64,000 bases of DNA, taken from positions 3,348,001-3,412,000 of the forward strand of contig NZ_CP032757.1 in assembly GCF_003641185.1 (NCBI RefSeq), read 5' to 3'. This document shows, piece by piece, positions 54,128-63,292 of the stretch (position 1 is its first letter; every line of letters begins with the position of its first letter). The translations under genes were made by a program, and so were the position numbers. The notes beneath the pieces were generated by a model. It did not search any database, was not told the DNA's origin, and saw only the letters and a list, made by a program, of their open reading frames with translations. Source of the DNA: Lactiplantibacillus pentosus. Lineage in GTDB: Bacteria > Bacillota > Bacilli > Lactobacillales > Lactobacillaceae.

Positions 54128-55321
54128 CTATTGATTCGACCAACTCGCGACTTGTTGCAAATATTGATATAGCGCCGTGACATACGGACTTTGCTTGGCA
54201 ACATTGGCCGTATAGAGCTGTTTTAGCAACTCGCGCTGATGGCCAATCTGCTGAACCAGCGCAAACTGACCATCTTGGCTGAGCGTTTGCAATAATTGCA
54301 TAAACCGCCCGGCGTTGTGGTCATCCGTCAACGGATAAGTCGCCGTCAGCTGCAAACAACTCGCCAGCACCGTACTCTTTTGCAGCTCGCTCATCGCGGT
54401 GAACTGTTTCAAGACTGGGGCAGGGACCACGGCACCGACGGGTTGGGCCTCGTACAGCATCGCCGGCGTCACGTGAATGGCTTGCTGCTCGATAAATTGA
54501 TAGAAGGCCAGCCCCAGTGTCGCGCCGACATCACCTTGAAAAATATCGAGTGCGACGAGCGTTTGTTGGTCATCCGGCAACTGTTCGAGTTCATATAGGT
54601 TGGCTGAGACACGTTCCCAGGCACGGGGCGTCGCCGTTAAGTCCGCCTGCACATCCGTTTGGTTGAGGCGGGTCACATCTTCACTAATAAACTGTTGGAC
54701 GAGCGGATGAATATTGGGCCGCTGACGCTGTTCATCAGAACGTTGCGCCCAAGCTAGCCAGTCCGCTGGGTCCGCGCGCATCACTAAACGGACGGTCCGG
54801 TCTTTGATGGCCGCGTCCCCCGCAACGACGCCGTACGTGCTCTGTTCGAAGCCGGTCATACTGGCATCGGGATTTTCGGCAAGGATCAGTTGAACTTGTT
54901 CGGGCAACCGTAACGAATTGATCGTACGTTGTAAAACGAGGTTCATCAATTCACTTTGAACTGCCTGCGTCCCACGGTTAAACTCGTCGAGCAGCCATAA
55001 GATTGGCTGTTGCGGATGGGCTTCAGCGTATTGAATGATTTCAATCAGCGTGTGAGAATAGCCAAATTGGACATCCGCCAATTGACCATAGTGTTGCGTC
55101 TGAATAAACGAGTCACTCGTTAGCGGCGGCACTGGAATCGCTAAATCGCCCTTTTCAGAAAGACTGACGACCGTCGTAAATAGTTTTGCCCCGAGCTTTC
55201 GCGCCACATCCGCGACGAGCGCTGATTTACCGATGCCCGCTTCACCGACAATGTTAGGTACGTTGCCCGCCTTTAACACCACCGGAACTGCCGTTAACAA
55301 TGCTTGATACGATAACGCCAT
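54128..55321 (-). CDS. MoxR-family AAA+ ATPase
   Basis: A 397-aa ATPase: Walker A GEAGIGKSA (residues 26-34), Walker B PILWLLDEFNR, sensor 1 ILAENPD, and an arginine finger region RTVRLVMRADP. MoxR ATPases act with VWA proteins as chaperones for enzyme or metal-site maturation or stress tolerance; the client here is unknown. AAGGAAGG precedes the ATG. First gene of the three-gene operon, starting 20 bp from the parS site. Confidence 0.88.
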   Translation of the reverse strand: MALSYQALLTAVPVVLKAGNVPNIVGEAGIGKSALVADVARKLGAKLFTTVVSLSEKGDLAIPVPPLTSDSFIQTQHYGQLADVQFGYSHTLIEIIQYAEAHPQQPILWLLDEFNRGTQAVQSELMNLVLQRTINSLRLPEQVQLILAENPDASMTGFEQSTYGVVAGDAAIKDRTVRLVMRADPADWLAWAQRSDEQRQRPNIHPLVQQFISEDVTRLNQTDVQADLTATPRAWERVSANLYELEQLPDDQQTLVALDIFQGDVGATLGLAFYQFIEQQAIHVTPAMLYEAQPVGAVVPAPVLKQFTAMSELQKSTVLASCLQLTATYPLTDDHNAGRFMQLLQTLSQDGQFALVQQIGHQRELLKQLYTANVAKQSPYVTALYQYLQQVASWSNQ

Positions 55322-55340
55322 GAATTCAACCTTCCTTTAC

Positions 55341-55356
55341 TGTTTCACGTGAAACA
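55341..55356. promoter_or_regulatory. parS centromere site
   Basis: TGTTTCACGTGAAACA is identical to the 16-bp parS consensus bound by ParB/Spo0J. It is the only full match I found in the window. ParB spreading from here helps segregate the chromosome origin region. Confidence 0.92.
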
Positions 55357-55799
55357 AATTGAATGATTTTCATTAATGCTAGCAACTACTGTCGTTACTA
55401 TTATAGAACAGAATCGTGTTTTTGATTTGGCTAGCTGTTCGTCGGCCGCCTTCTGGAACTGGGTCACGGCTACTGCTTTTAAACTGAGAAATTGGCGCGT
55501 TTTAAGTATCTTGCATGCCGAATATCAACCGTTACAGCACGTTAGGTCAGTGCCTCATCATACTGACCAGTGGTAATTATCGCTGGCAAACAACAAATTT
55601 TTCATATGCGGGTTTTGAAATCCGCTGAAAACTTCTCAAAACCCCATGACATCAAGGCAAAGGATATAACCAGCTAATAAATATAATTATCAAAAACTTA
55701 CGGCAAGTTGCCATTAATTGAGCAAAAAGCCTCGTTTTAGCTGATAGTTATTGTAAAATAGGTTAGGTTAGCAATTATTCCAAAAGGGAGTGTGCAAAT
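55357..55799. other. Intergenic region after parS
   Basis: No gene supported in these 440 bases; the short frame at 55376-55576 has no ribosome site or motif. A promoter for the aquaporin gene should lie near 55750 (TAAAAT). Confidence 0.45.
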
Positions 55800-56450
55800 A
55801 TGCGCAAGTATCTCGCCGAATTTCTCGGCACGTTTATGTTAGTGTTCTTAGGGACCGCGACCGTTGTGATCGCCAAGGGTGACGTCCTCGCCATTGGATT
55901 AGCCTTTGGGTTAGCCATCACCGTCTCCGCCTATGCCTTTGGTGGTATTTCAGGTGGCCACTTCAACCCGGCTGTAACGACCGCGATGTTGATCAATCGC
56001 CGAATCGATGCCGCCGACGCGGTCGGTTACATCATCGCCCAAATTATTGGGGCAATCGTCGCTTCCGCAGCTGTTAAGTCCTTCGTCAGCGCGTTAGGCT
56101 TATCCGCAACGTCACTCGGACAAACTGATTTTCCAAAAATCGGTAGTGGGATGGCCTTCTTCGTTGAAGCACTCGTTACCTTCTTGTTCTTACTGGTGAT
56201 TTTGAACGTCACCAGCAACGACCATGGTAACGCGGACTTCGCCGGTTTGACGATTGGTGTAACGTTGGCCTTCCTGATCATCGTTGCCCTCAACTTGACC
56301 GGTGGGTCTTTGAACCCTGCCCGTTCAATTGGTCCCGCAATCTTCGCCGGTGGTAGCGCCTTATCACACCTATGGGTCTACATCTTAGCACCAGAAGTTG
56401 GTGCCATCTTAGCTGCCTTTTGTGCCCGCGTCATGGGTTCAGAAGACTAA
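55800..56450 (+). CDS. Aquaporin / MIP-family channel
   Basis: A 216-aa six-helix channel with the two NPA boxes GGHFNPAVT and GGSLNPARS. Its length and short loops are of the aquaporin (AqpZ) type rather than the longer GlpF type at 35 kb. The selectivity position that is His in AqpZ appears hydrophobic (AFLIIVAL), so solutes other than water may pass; AqpM-like or lactate/glycerol channels are alternatives. AAAGGGAG precedes the ATG. Single gene. Confidence 0.85.
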   Translation: MRKYLAEFLGTFMLVFLGTATVVIAKGDVLAIGLAFGLAITVSAYAFGGISGGHFNPAVTTAMLINRRIDAADAVGYIIAQIIGAIVASAAVKSFVSALGLSATSLGQTDFPKIGSGMAFFVEALVTFLFLLVILNVTSNDHGNADFAGLTIGVTLAFLIIVALNLTGGSLNPARSIGPAIFAGGSALSHLWVYILAPEVGAILAAFCARVMGSED

Positions 56451-56475
56451 GCCATTTAATTGACCGATAACGACT

Positions 56476-56519
56476 GTGCGGCCATGATTTCGTCATTGAA
56501 ATCATGGCCGCACTTTTTT
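56476..56519. terminator. Terminator of the aquaporin gene
   Basis: GTGCGGCCATGATTTC and GAAATCATGGCCGCAC then TTTTTT. Confidence 0.92.
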
Positions 56520-56630
56520 AGTTTTAATTTTTATCGGCTGAAACACTGGTTTACCATAATGACGTCATAACTGCCTTTGAGCCCGTCCGCAAGCAAGGCC
56601 GACTCAGACCGCATTCGGCTCTAAACTTGC

Positions 56631-58367
56631 CTATTTCCGCCGCCAATGGGTATACCACGAATGCAGCGTCCCAATCAGCAGGCCGATAATCACGACGACC
56701 GCCGACACATAACCGAAAATCCCGATGTTCGTGATCCAGCTATTATCCGGATGGCTCTGGACGAGTAGTGATGACCCAACGATCAACGCGGCTAAAATCA
56801 CTGAGAGTACGATTTTATTGACCATTGAATCGATACGGTCAATAAATAACTTGCGGTGTGAAAATACTAAGTTGACGCGGGTCTGTCCGTTTTCAAAGGT
56901 ATCCAAAGCCGACAGCAGGCGCGACGGGATCTTGGGCGCATCCCGTAAGCTCTGCAGACTGGCCAACAAACCGTCCTCTAGCTCATTGCGTAGATTAAAG
57001 TTTTCGCGAATGTACTTGCGGGCAAATGGGCGGGCCACATCCATCATCGACAAGGTCGGGTCTAAGGTTTCAACGATGCCTTCAATCGTCCCAAAGGCCT
57101 TGCCTAGCATCGTGACTGCTGGATTCATCTGAATGTTATTGCTCCGGCAAACCTTGACCATCTCAAATAGTAACCCTTGAAAGTCAATGTCGCCCAAACC
57201 CGAATTATAATATTGGCTCAAAAACGGCGCGAGCTCGCTGAAGAAGGCTTCTTCATCAACTGCCCCGGTTCGATTGGAAATGGCCAGAATCGCCTTTCCG
57301 ACTTGATGGGTGTCCTCCGTCGTGACAGCCACGACCACGTTCGCAATCCCCGCCATCAGTGCCGGGCTGATTTCGCCCATCATGCCAAAATCTAAATAGA
57401 CTAGGCGATACGGCGGTAGTTGCCGTTTACCAAGCTTGCCGACGCGCTGTGGGACCGTGTCATTGTACCCGATATCGCTCGGTTGCAGCTCACGTAACAA
57501 GATGTTACCAGGATGCGGGTCCGCATGGAAGAAACCATCTTGGAACACTTGCTTGAGAAAGTTCTGGACGAGCACATTCGCTAGGTAGCGGCGCTCTTCA
57601 TCGTATTGATGATCACCCGCTTCATCTGCGGCCAGGACTTTAGCCATGAAATGTTGAATCGTCGTGCCTGACATGTACTGGTTGACCAGAACTTTTTGCG
57701 TGCTGTACTTGCCGTAGACGCGCGGCACGCGAATAATATCATCGCCGTCATTCAACCGGTAGAAACGTGAGCCGTTTTTGACCTCAATGCTCGTATCTAG
57801 TTCGTTAAACAGCGAGCGCTTGATTTCCGCCACCATTTCCTGCATGTCGACGACCGACGATTCCGGAATGTAGCGCAACAGTGGTAGCGCCCGCTCGAAC
57901 AGTGAAATATCTAGCGCCACTTCGGCATCGATGCCCGGGTGCTGGACCTTGACCACCACTTTTTGACCATTCAGTAAGGTCGCGTGATGGGTTTGCCCCA
58001 TTGATGCGGATGCAAACGGCTGCTCATCGAATTGGGCGAACATTTCATCGATTGGCTTGCCCGTCTGCCGCTCAATCGTCTGTTGGACGACGTCGAAATC
58101 ATCGGCGCGAACATTATTCTGCAATTTTTTGAATTCATTTGCGAACTCCGGCTTAACGATATCCGTTCGTGACGACAGGATCTGCCCGATTTTAATAAAA
58201 GTGGGTCCCAGTTCTTCGAATGCCGCGCGGACCTGGTCAGGATTCTTCTGACGCGCCAGATTACTCAGCACATTGTACTTGCGCAACACACTCACGATCG
58301 TTCGGAAACGCGTGTGGCGGTTCTGATTCACTTGCCATTGCGGCTTCTGTTCGTCACTAGTCGTCAT
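56631..58367 (-). CDS. ABC1/AarF/UbiB-like atypical kinase
   Basis: A 578-aa membrane-attached atypical kinase. It has the KxGQ-type block TFIKIGQILSSR, ASASMGQTH, VVVKVQHPG (ATP Lys), the catalytic FFHADPHPGNI and metal-binding VYLDFGMMG, and two C-terminal membrane helices. Relatives regulate ubiquinone synthesis; this organism makes at most menaquinone, so a role in lipid or quinone handling is inferred. GAGGAGG precedes the ATG. Confidence 0.88.
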   Translation of the reverse strand: MTTSDEQKPQWQVNQNRHTRFRTIVSVLRKYNVLSNLARQKNPDQVRAAFEELGPTFIKIGQILSSRTDIVKPEFANEFKKLQNNVRADDFDVVQQTIERQTGKPIDEMFAQFDEQPFASASMGQTHHATLLNGQKVVVKVQHPGIDAEVALDISLFERALPLLRYIPESSVVDMQEMVAEIKRSLFNELDTSIEVKNGSRFYRLNDGDDIIRVPRVYGKYSTQKVLVNQYMSGTTIQHFMAKVLAADEAGDHQYDEERRYLANVLVQNFLKQVFQDGFFHADPHPGNILLRELQPSDIGYNDTVPQRVGKLGKRQLPPYRLVYLDFGMMGEISPALMAGIANVVVAVTTEDTHQVGKAILAISNRTGAVDEEAFFSELAPFLSQYYNSGLGDIDFQGLLFEMVKVCRSNNIQMNPAVTMLGKAFGTIEGIVETLDPTLSMMDVARPFARKYIRENFNLRNELEDGLLASLQSLRDAPKIPSRLLSALDTFENGQTRVNLVFSHRKLFIDRIDSMVNKIVLSVILAALIVGSSLLVQSHPDNSWITNIGIFGYVSAVVVIIGLLIGTLHSWYTHWRRK

Positions 58368-58496
58368 CGGCGGTTCCTCCTCACAAATTACTTGATAGTG
58401 CTATTATCCAACTTTCCAGCCGATTCCGCACCTGCTAACGTGTTTTTTTCACAAAAAATTAGCACACATTGATTATCGGTGGTCATTAATCAATTT

Positions 58497-58534
58497 TAAA
58501 ACGCTATCCGCCAGCTTGTAGCGAATAGCGTTTC
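58497..58534 (-). terminator. Terminator of the toxin-antitoxin-like operon
   Basis: AAACGCTAT-CGC and GCG-ATAGCGTTT; TTTT follows on the minus strand. Confidence 0.7.
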
Positions 58535-58539
58535 AGTAT

Positions 58540-58881
58540 TTAAGCTTCATTGGGGACTTGGTGGGCCTTCAGCCACTCCGCTAACGCCACCATCACTTCA
58601 TCCGTGTCGGGGTTGGTCGTGACGTCTAGAATCAGTACCACGGCTTCATCATCGGTATAACTCAATCGAATGCCATTCGCGTACAAGAATATAATGCCGC
58701 TGAAGAACGCGGCCTTGATCCAGATATTAGGATACAATTCCTTGCCAAACAAGACCTGTTGCGGTTGTTCAATCACAATTTCAAGCCCCTGCGAATACTG
58801 AACACCGCCATATTTCTTATCGGCACGCTTGATAATATCTTGGTTAAGGTCAATGAGGAATTGCTTATTTAGGTATCTCAT
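58540..58881 (-). CDS. Doc/Fic-like protein without the catalytic His motif
   Basis: A 113-aa protein with the layout of death-on-curing toxins: RYLNKQFLIDLNQDII, YSQGLEIVIEQPQQVLFGKELYPNIWIKAAFFSGII. In Doc the next block is HPF-D-GNKR; here it is IIFLYANGIRLSY, with no His and a disturbed anion loop. It may be a non-catalytic relative or use another mechanism. It overlaps the antitoxin gene by four bases (ATGA), the usual antitoxin-toxin coupling. Confidence 0.6.
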   Translation of the reverse strand: MRYLNKQFLIDLNQDIIKRADKKYGGVQYSQGLEIVIEQPQQVLFGKELYPNIWIKAAFFSGIIFLYANGIRLSYTDDEAVVLILDVTTNPDTDEVMVALAEWLKAHQVPNEA

Positions 58882-59126
58882 AAGTCCTCCAGTCGTTTCA
58901 ATAAGTCGCCGTGTTGGTCCAGAATATGGTCGGCCATCGCTAACAGGTCGGTCTGCTCATCCGCTACCTTGCGAAATGTGATTTCCCGGCCGTCAGGGGA
59001 AACAATTTTTTCAAAACTAGTCTCACTCGTGGCGTTTAGCGCTTCCCGGTCTTTTTTAGACACCCGGAAAGCAAATGAATTGCCGTTCTTGAACATTTTG
59101 ATGTGATCTGAATTGTTTTCGCTCAT
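58878..59126 (-). CDS. AbrB/MazE-like antitoxin
   Basis: An 82-aa protein with a swapped-hairpin DNA-binding start (HIKMFKNGNSFAFRVSKKDREAL, then DGREITFRKV) and an acidic helical tail that may bind the toxin. The ATG at 59126 follows CGAGGAGG. First gene of a two-gene toxin-antitoxin-like operon; it likely represses its own promoter. Confidence 0.7.
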   Translation of the reverse strand: MSENNSDHIKMFKNGNSFAFRVSKKDREALNATSETSFEKIVSPDGREITFRKVADEQTDLLAMADHILDQHGDLLKRLEDL

Positions 59127-59375
59127 CGATAATCCTCCTCGTATTTTCGTGTGTACATTATAGCATGTTGTACACACATTCTTATTTTTATGTCACTGAC
59201 CACGTCCCGTACGTTGAAGTTACTAACTTAGCGACAACTGCCAATAACGCCTGATAATCTGAGGCTCTGATGTGCCAATCAGCGGCAGCAATCGCGTCTC
59301 TCCAGCCCTCCCAGCCCACAATCCGCGACCCGTCAGTATCCCTAAGACATTTTCCAATCAATTTTCAAAAAAAGA

Positions 59376-59404
59376 TTGACAAATAATCTTCACGGTTGTA
59401 AGTT
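59376..59404 (+). promoter_or_regulatory. Promoter of the brnQ T-box leader
   Basis: TTGACA at 59376, 17-bp spacer, TAAGTT as a weak -10; it places the start just before T-box stem I. Confidence 0.6.
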
Positions 59405-59716
59405 AGAACCACATTAAAAAACGGTTAACAAACACGTTGACGAACAAAGTAAATTTCCTAGCAGTGTTTAGAGAGTGTCAGCTTGGTGAAATGACATCAC
59501 GACTAGCTAATTGAAAATCAGTTCTGAGTGGCAGTGACGAGCGTCTCGTTAGTTGCTGTTGGTTGCTCCCATTATTGAGCCCGGGTATCGCAAGTGGCCG
59601 GTCACTTGCCGTACCTTCTGAGGTGTCCGTAGCAATGCGGTCACAAAGCTAAGGTGGTAACACGTGTAAAAACGTCCTGGTTTCTGAGTCTAACTCAGAT
59701 ATCAGGGCGTTTTTTG
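59405..59716 (+). ncRNA. T-box riboswitch, isoleucine-type
   Basis: Leader of brnQ. Stem I shows the AGAGAGTGT and GGTGAAA conserved parts; the specifier is probably ATC (59517-59519) in TGAAAATCAGTTCTGAGTGG, an Ile codon. The antiterminator T-box AAGGTGGTAACACG is at 59651-59664, with TGG pairing the tRNA end, and is followed by terminator AACGTCCTG...CAGGGCGTTTTTT (59671-59716). Uncharged tRNA-Ile should switch on brnQ. Confidence 0.9.
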
Positions 59717-59788
59717 GTTAATCGCAACTTTTTAAAGGCGTCATTACGAGCAATCGTTGACCCGAACACACAAAGGAGTGCTGATTTT

Positions 59789-61180
59789 ATGCTAAATCGT
59801 ATCCAAAAACGCAACTTGACCAAACGTGATTATGTCACTTTAAGCTCAATGATTTTTGCCCTATTCTTCGGGGCTGGTAACCTGATTTTTCCGCTACATC
59901 TCGGCCAATTAGCCGGTTCACACTGGGGCATGGCGGCCGTGGGCTTTCTCGTAACGGCCGTGTTATTACCGTTGCTCTCCGTCCTGGCCGTTTGTGTCAC
60001 TAAATCAAAAGGCGTCTACGATATCGGTCGGCCCTTGGGTGCAACTTTTGCGGTCGTCTTCATGGTCCTGATTCACTTCACGATTGGGCCCTTCTTCGGG
60101 ACACCCCGGACGGCCACCGTTTCGTTCACCGTTGGATTAGCGCCATTCTTCCCAGCCAAGTACCAATCACTGGCACTCCTACTGTTCTCAGCCGCATTCT
60201 TCGGTCTGGCTTACTACCTCTCCGTTGAGCAAAGCAAGATCATGGCTCGCGTCGGCAAATTATTAAATCCATTATTCTTATTATTGCTCGTGGTAATCTT
60301 CGCCGTCGCCTTTAGTAGCCCATTAGCACATGCTGGTAGCACGACTGCCACCGCAGCTTACCAGAGTGCCGGGTTCACTAACGGTTTCTTGCAAGGTTAC
60401 AACACGATGGACGCTTTAGCTGGCCTCGCACTCGGGGTCACCATCGTCACGGCCGTTAACTTTATGGGCCAAACGGATCCCAACAAGGCTGCCTGGGTGA
60501 CTGCCCGCGCCGGCTTCTTCTCAATGGCATTTGAAGGGTTGATCTACGTCTTATTGATCCTATTAGGCGCACAATCCCTCGGTCGCTTCAAATTATCAGA
60601 TAATGGTGGCGTCGCTTTTGACCAAATCGTTAATCATTACATGGGGACAGTCGGGCAGGCCGTATTAGCCGTCTTGATCGTCACGACCTGTTTGACGACC
60701 GCCATTGGTTTAGTCGCCGCCTTTGCCCAAGACTTCCATAAACATTTCGGCTTCTTGAGCTACAAAGCTTGGTTACGCATCACCTGCCTCGCCTCATTCT
60801 TGACGGCGAACGTCGGGCTCAATCAAATCATCGCCTGGTCCACACCCGTCTTGATGTTCCTGTACCCACTCGCGATGGCCTTGATCTTCTTATCCATCCT
60901 GTCGCCGCTCTTCCATAAGTCACGCGTCGTTTACGTCTGGGTCGTCGTCTTCACCGTTGTTCCCGCCGTCTTCGACATGGTCGCAGCGTTTCCAGCAGTC
61001 GTTAGCCAAAGTGCCTTTGGTCAAGCCATGGCACACGTCCAAAGCTACTTGCCACTAGCCAGCAGCGGAATGGACTGGCTCGTACCTGCACTAGTCGGCG
61101 CCGTCTTCGGGACCGTTCATTACCTCGTCACGCGGCAAAATCAGGCCAGCATGGGTATGGAATTGCCGGTTAAACATTAG
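59789..61180 (+). CDS. brnQ: Branched-chain amino acid:cation symporter BrnQ
   Basis: A 463-aa, 12-helix carrier of the LIVCS family for Leu, Ile and Val uptake with Na+ or H+. The N-terminal MIFALFFGAGNLIFPLHLG is the family hallmark. The ATG at 59789 follows AAAGGAGTG; a longer reading would run through the T-box terminator and is rejected. Expression is set by the Ile T-box just upstream. Confidence 0.93.
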   Translation: MLNRIQKRNLTKRDYVTLSSMIFALFFGAGNLIFPLHLGQLAGSHWGMAAVGFLVTAVLLPLLSVLAVCVTKSKGVYDIGRPLGATFAVVFMVLIHFTIGPFFGTPRTATVSFTVGLAPFFPAKYQSLALLLFSAAFFGLAYYLSVEQSKIMARVGKLLNPLFLLLLVVIFAVAFSSPLAHAGSTTATAAYQSAGFTNGFLQGYNTMDALAGLALGVTIVTAVNFMGQTDPNKAAWVTARAGFFSMAFEGLIYVLLILLGAQSLGRFKLSDNGGVAFDQIVNHYMGTVGQAVLAVLIVTTCLTTAIGLVAAFAQDFHKHFGFLSYKAWLRITCLASFLTANVGLNQIIAWSTPVLMFLYPLAMALIFLSILSPLFHKSRVVYVWVVVFTVVPAVFDMVAAFPAVVSQSAFGQAMAHVQSYLPLASSGMDWLVPALVGAVFGTVHYLVTRQNQASMGMELPVKH

Positions 61181-61259
61181 ATTTAGTTGCGATTGAGAAT
61201 TGCAAATGCATCTTTAAACTAATTTTGGTGCGATATTTGATGAAATCCTTTTAAATATG

Positions 61260-61298
61260 AAATGAGCCCTGTCAGCGTTTGCCGGCAGGGCTCATTTG
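61260..61298. terminator. Bidirectional terminator between brnQ and the sugar carrier
   Basis: AAATGAGCCCTG and CAGGGCTCATTT with an inner GC pairing. Confidence 0.8.
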
Positions 61299-61309
61299 GG
61301 GTGTAGGGG

Positions 61310-63274
61310 TTATTTTGGTTCTGGTTTGAGGGTAACTTTCATCGCTGACTGTCCATGTTGAATCGTTGCCGGCCAGTCATCCGTCCGAGCTGTGATTCGC
61401 CCAGGTTGTGTGAAGAAAGTGACGACGACATCATCATAACCATGTTGCTTGATCAGGTCACGATCAAAAGTCATCAGTAGATCCCCCGCATGCACAACTT
61501 GGCCATCTTGGTAGTAAGTCGTAAAGCCAGCACCACGAAGGTTGACCGTCCCTAAGCCGACATGAATAATCGTTTCAAGTCCGGCGTCAGAAACAATTCC
61601 GAGTGTGTGTTTCGTCGAGAACGTGAACCGAATCGTCCCGTCAAACGGTGCGTATAGCCGGCCATCATTTGGTTGAATGGCAAAACCAACGCCTGGTAAG
61701 CCTTGACCTTGATTCCCATTTTTGACTGCTTCAAGCATCATCGGCCGACCACTGACAGGTGCTAATACTTCCGTTGTCAGCGCATCGTCAACGGTTGCGA
61801 CCGCCGCTGGTGCATCCGCGACTTCACCAGTTGCGAGCTTCGTCTGCAGTTCTTCGACGATTTCAGCGTGTTTTTTCTCCGTAATCGTTACTTTGAACAT
61901 GAAGACGAGTAATGACAAAATCGCACAAGCCAATGGTAAGTAGAAGGCCAGTAATTCAAACGTGTGAATGTTGCTGGCGGTCATATCAGCGGCAGTGGCG
62001 CTGCCAGTCATCCCAGCAACTAAGGCAATCGCACCGACGATCCCGTTGGAAAAGGCACCCGTGATCTTGTCGAGCATTGGCCGTACAGCTAAGACAACGG
62101 CTTCATTCCGGTTACCATTCTTCAATTGTCCGTATTCGATGGCATCCGTCATCGATAATACCGTGACGAGTTGGGCAAAATTGATGTTGAAGAGGACCAA
62201 CCCAATAATCAATAACGTCAAATTAGTATGGGCCACGATAAAGATAATGTAAGCCAAAATCATTGAGCATTGGCCGAGTGCAAACAGGACTTTCCGTGGA
62301 ATGAACCGGTTCAAGATTGGGTATAGTGGCGAGGTAACAAAGCCAATCACCGTTGCAACGGCACCAGCAATCCAGAATTCGCTGGGCTTCCCAATCACAA
62401 ATTTAAAGAGGTAGAACAAGACACCGTTAGTCGTCACATAAGCTAAAGAATAGAACAGATAGCCGAGACTGACCCACATGATCTGATCGTTTTTAATGAT
62501 TCCCATGAAGACGCCTTTGATCGTCGTCTTCTGCTTAGCGGCTTCTCGAATTGCATTGTGTTTTTCACTCGTTCCAAAAGCCACACATAACGCTGACAGG
62601 ATCGCCACAATCCCGACAATAATAGCAAACGCTAACCAACCTTGAGGACCCTGAGTATGCTTCCCTGTCGCCATAAAGGTAAAGTAAGTCGTAATCGGTA
62701 CCACGACCATCGTCAGGCCGTTCCAACCAATCGTTCCAGTAAAACTACCTAATGCGGTATAAATCCCACGGGCGTGACTGTCTTCACTGATTGCGGGAAC
62801 CATGCCCCAATATGAAACGTCAGTTAATGAGTAAAAAACATCTAGAATAATAAATAAAATTACGAAAACAATAGCAAATAGAATCCAATTAACTTTGGCT
62901 AAGCCAAAAATGCCTGAAAAGATCACGACTAATAAGACTGAACTGACAATACTCCCAATCACTTGCCACGGCGTAAATTTGCCCCAGCGCGTCTCGGTAT
63001 TATCAACAATATTCCCAAGAATCGGGTCGACGACGACTTCCGCTAACCGAATCACAACGACTAATCCGGTAATTAGCCCAATCAGTCGATTGGCGATGGC
63101 CGGTGCAACCCCGCTAAACATCCCGCTGGTCACGAACACGATAAAGTACGTACTTAACGCGCCATAAAAGGCCGAATGACCGAGATTACCAAGTCCAAAC
63201 GCCACGCCTTCGTTGATTTGGCGCCATGACAGCTTCTTCTTCGTCACTGGTTGTTGTTCCACATTTTGTTCCAT
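61310..63274 (-). CDS. rafP: GPH-family galactoside:cation symporter with EIIA domain
   Basis: A 654-aa LacS-type carrier for lactose, raffinose or melibiose. The 12-helix GPH domain (LGNLGHSAFYGALSTYFIVF, the conserved RLAEVVVDPILGNIVDNT) is followed by a linker and a C-terminal EIIA-Glc-like domain with the phosphorylatable His in IIHVGLGTVNL near residue 571 and GDLLMTFD. HPr-linked phosphorylation would tune transport. The ATG at 63274 follows CGGGGTGA. It lies directly after beta-galactosidase on the same strand. Confidence 0.88.
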   Translation of the reverse strand: MEQNVEQQPVTKKKLSWRQINEGVAFGLGNLGHSAFYGALSTYFIVFVTSGMFSGVAPAIANRLIGLITGLVVVIRLAEVVVDPILGNIVDNTETRWGKFTPWQVIGSIVSSVLLVVIFSGIFGLAKVNWILFAIVFVILFIILDVFYSLTDVSYWGMVPAISEDSHARGIYTALGSFTGTIGWNGLTMVVVPITTYFTFMATGKHTQGPQGWLAFAIIVGIVAILSALCVAFGTSEKHNAIREAAKQKTTIKGVFMGIIKNDQIMWVSLGYLFYSLAYVTTNGVLFYLFKFVIGKPSEFWIAGAVATVIGFVTSPLYPILNRFIPRKVLFALGQCSMILAYIIFIVAHTNLTLLIIGLVLFNINFAQLVTVLSMTDAIEYGQLKNGNRNEAVVLAVRPMLDKITGAFSNGIVGAIALVAGMTGSATAADMTASNIHTFELLAFYLPLACAILSLLVFMFKVTITEKKHAEIVEELQTKLATGEVADAPAAVATVDDALTTEVLAPVSGRPMMLEAVKNGNQGQGLPGVGFAIQPNDGRLYAPFDGTIRFTFSTKHTLGIVSDAGLETIIHVGLGTVNLRGAGFTTYYQDGQVVHAGDLLMTFDRDLIKQHGYDDVVVTFFTQPGRITARTDDWPATIQHGQSAMKVTLKPEPK

Positions 63275-63292
63275 TAGTTTCACCCCGTTTAT

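Noticed and set aside
55376..55576. A 66-codon frame after parS
   Set aside because: No ribosome site, no recognisable composition or motif, and no neighbour in the same direction.
59654..59788. N-terminal extension of BrnQ to 508 aa
   Set aside because: It would translate the T-box motif and terminator; the ATG at 59789 has AAAGGAGTG and begins the family's usual N-terminus.
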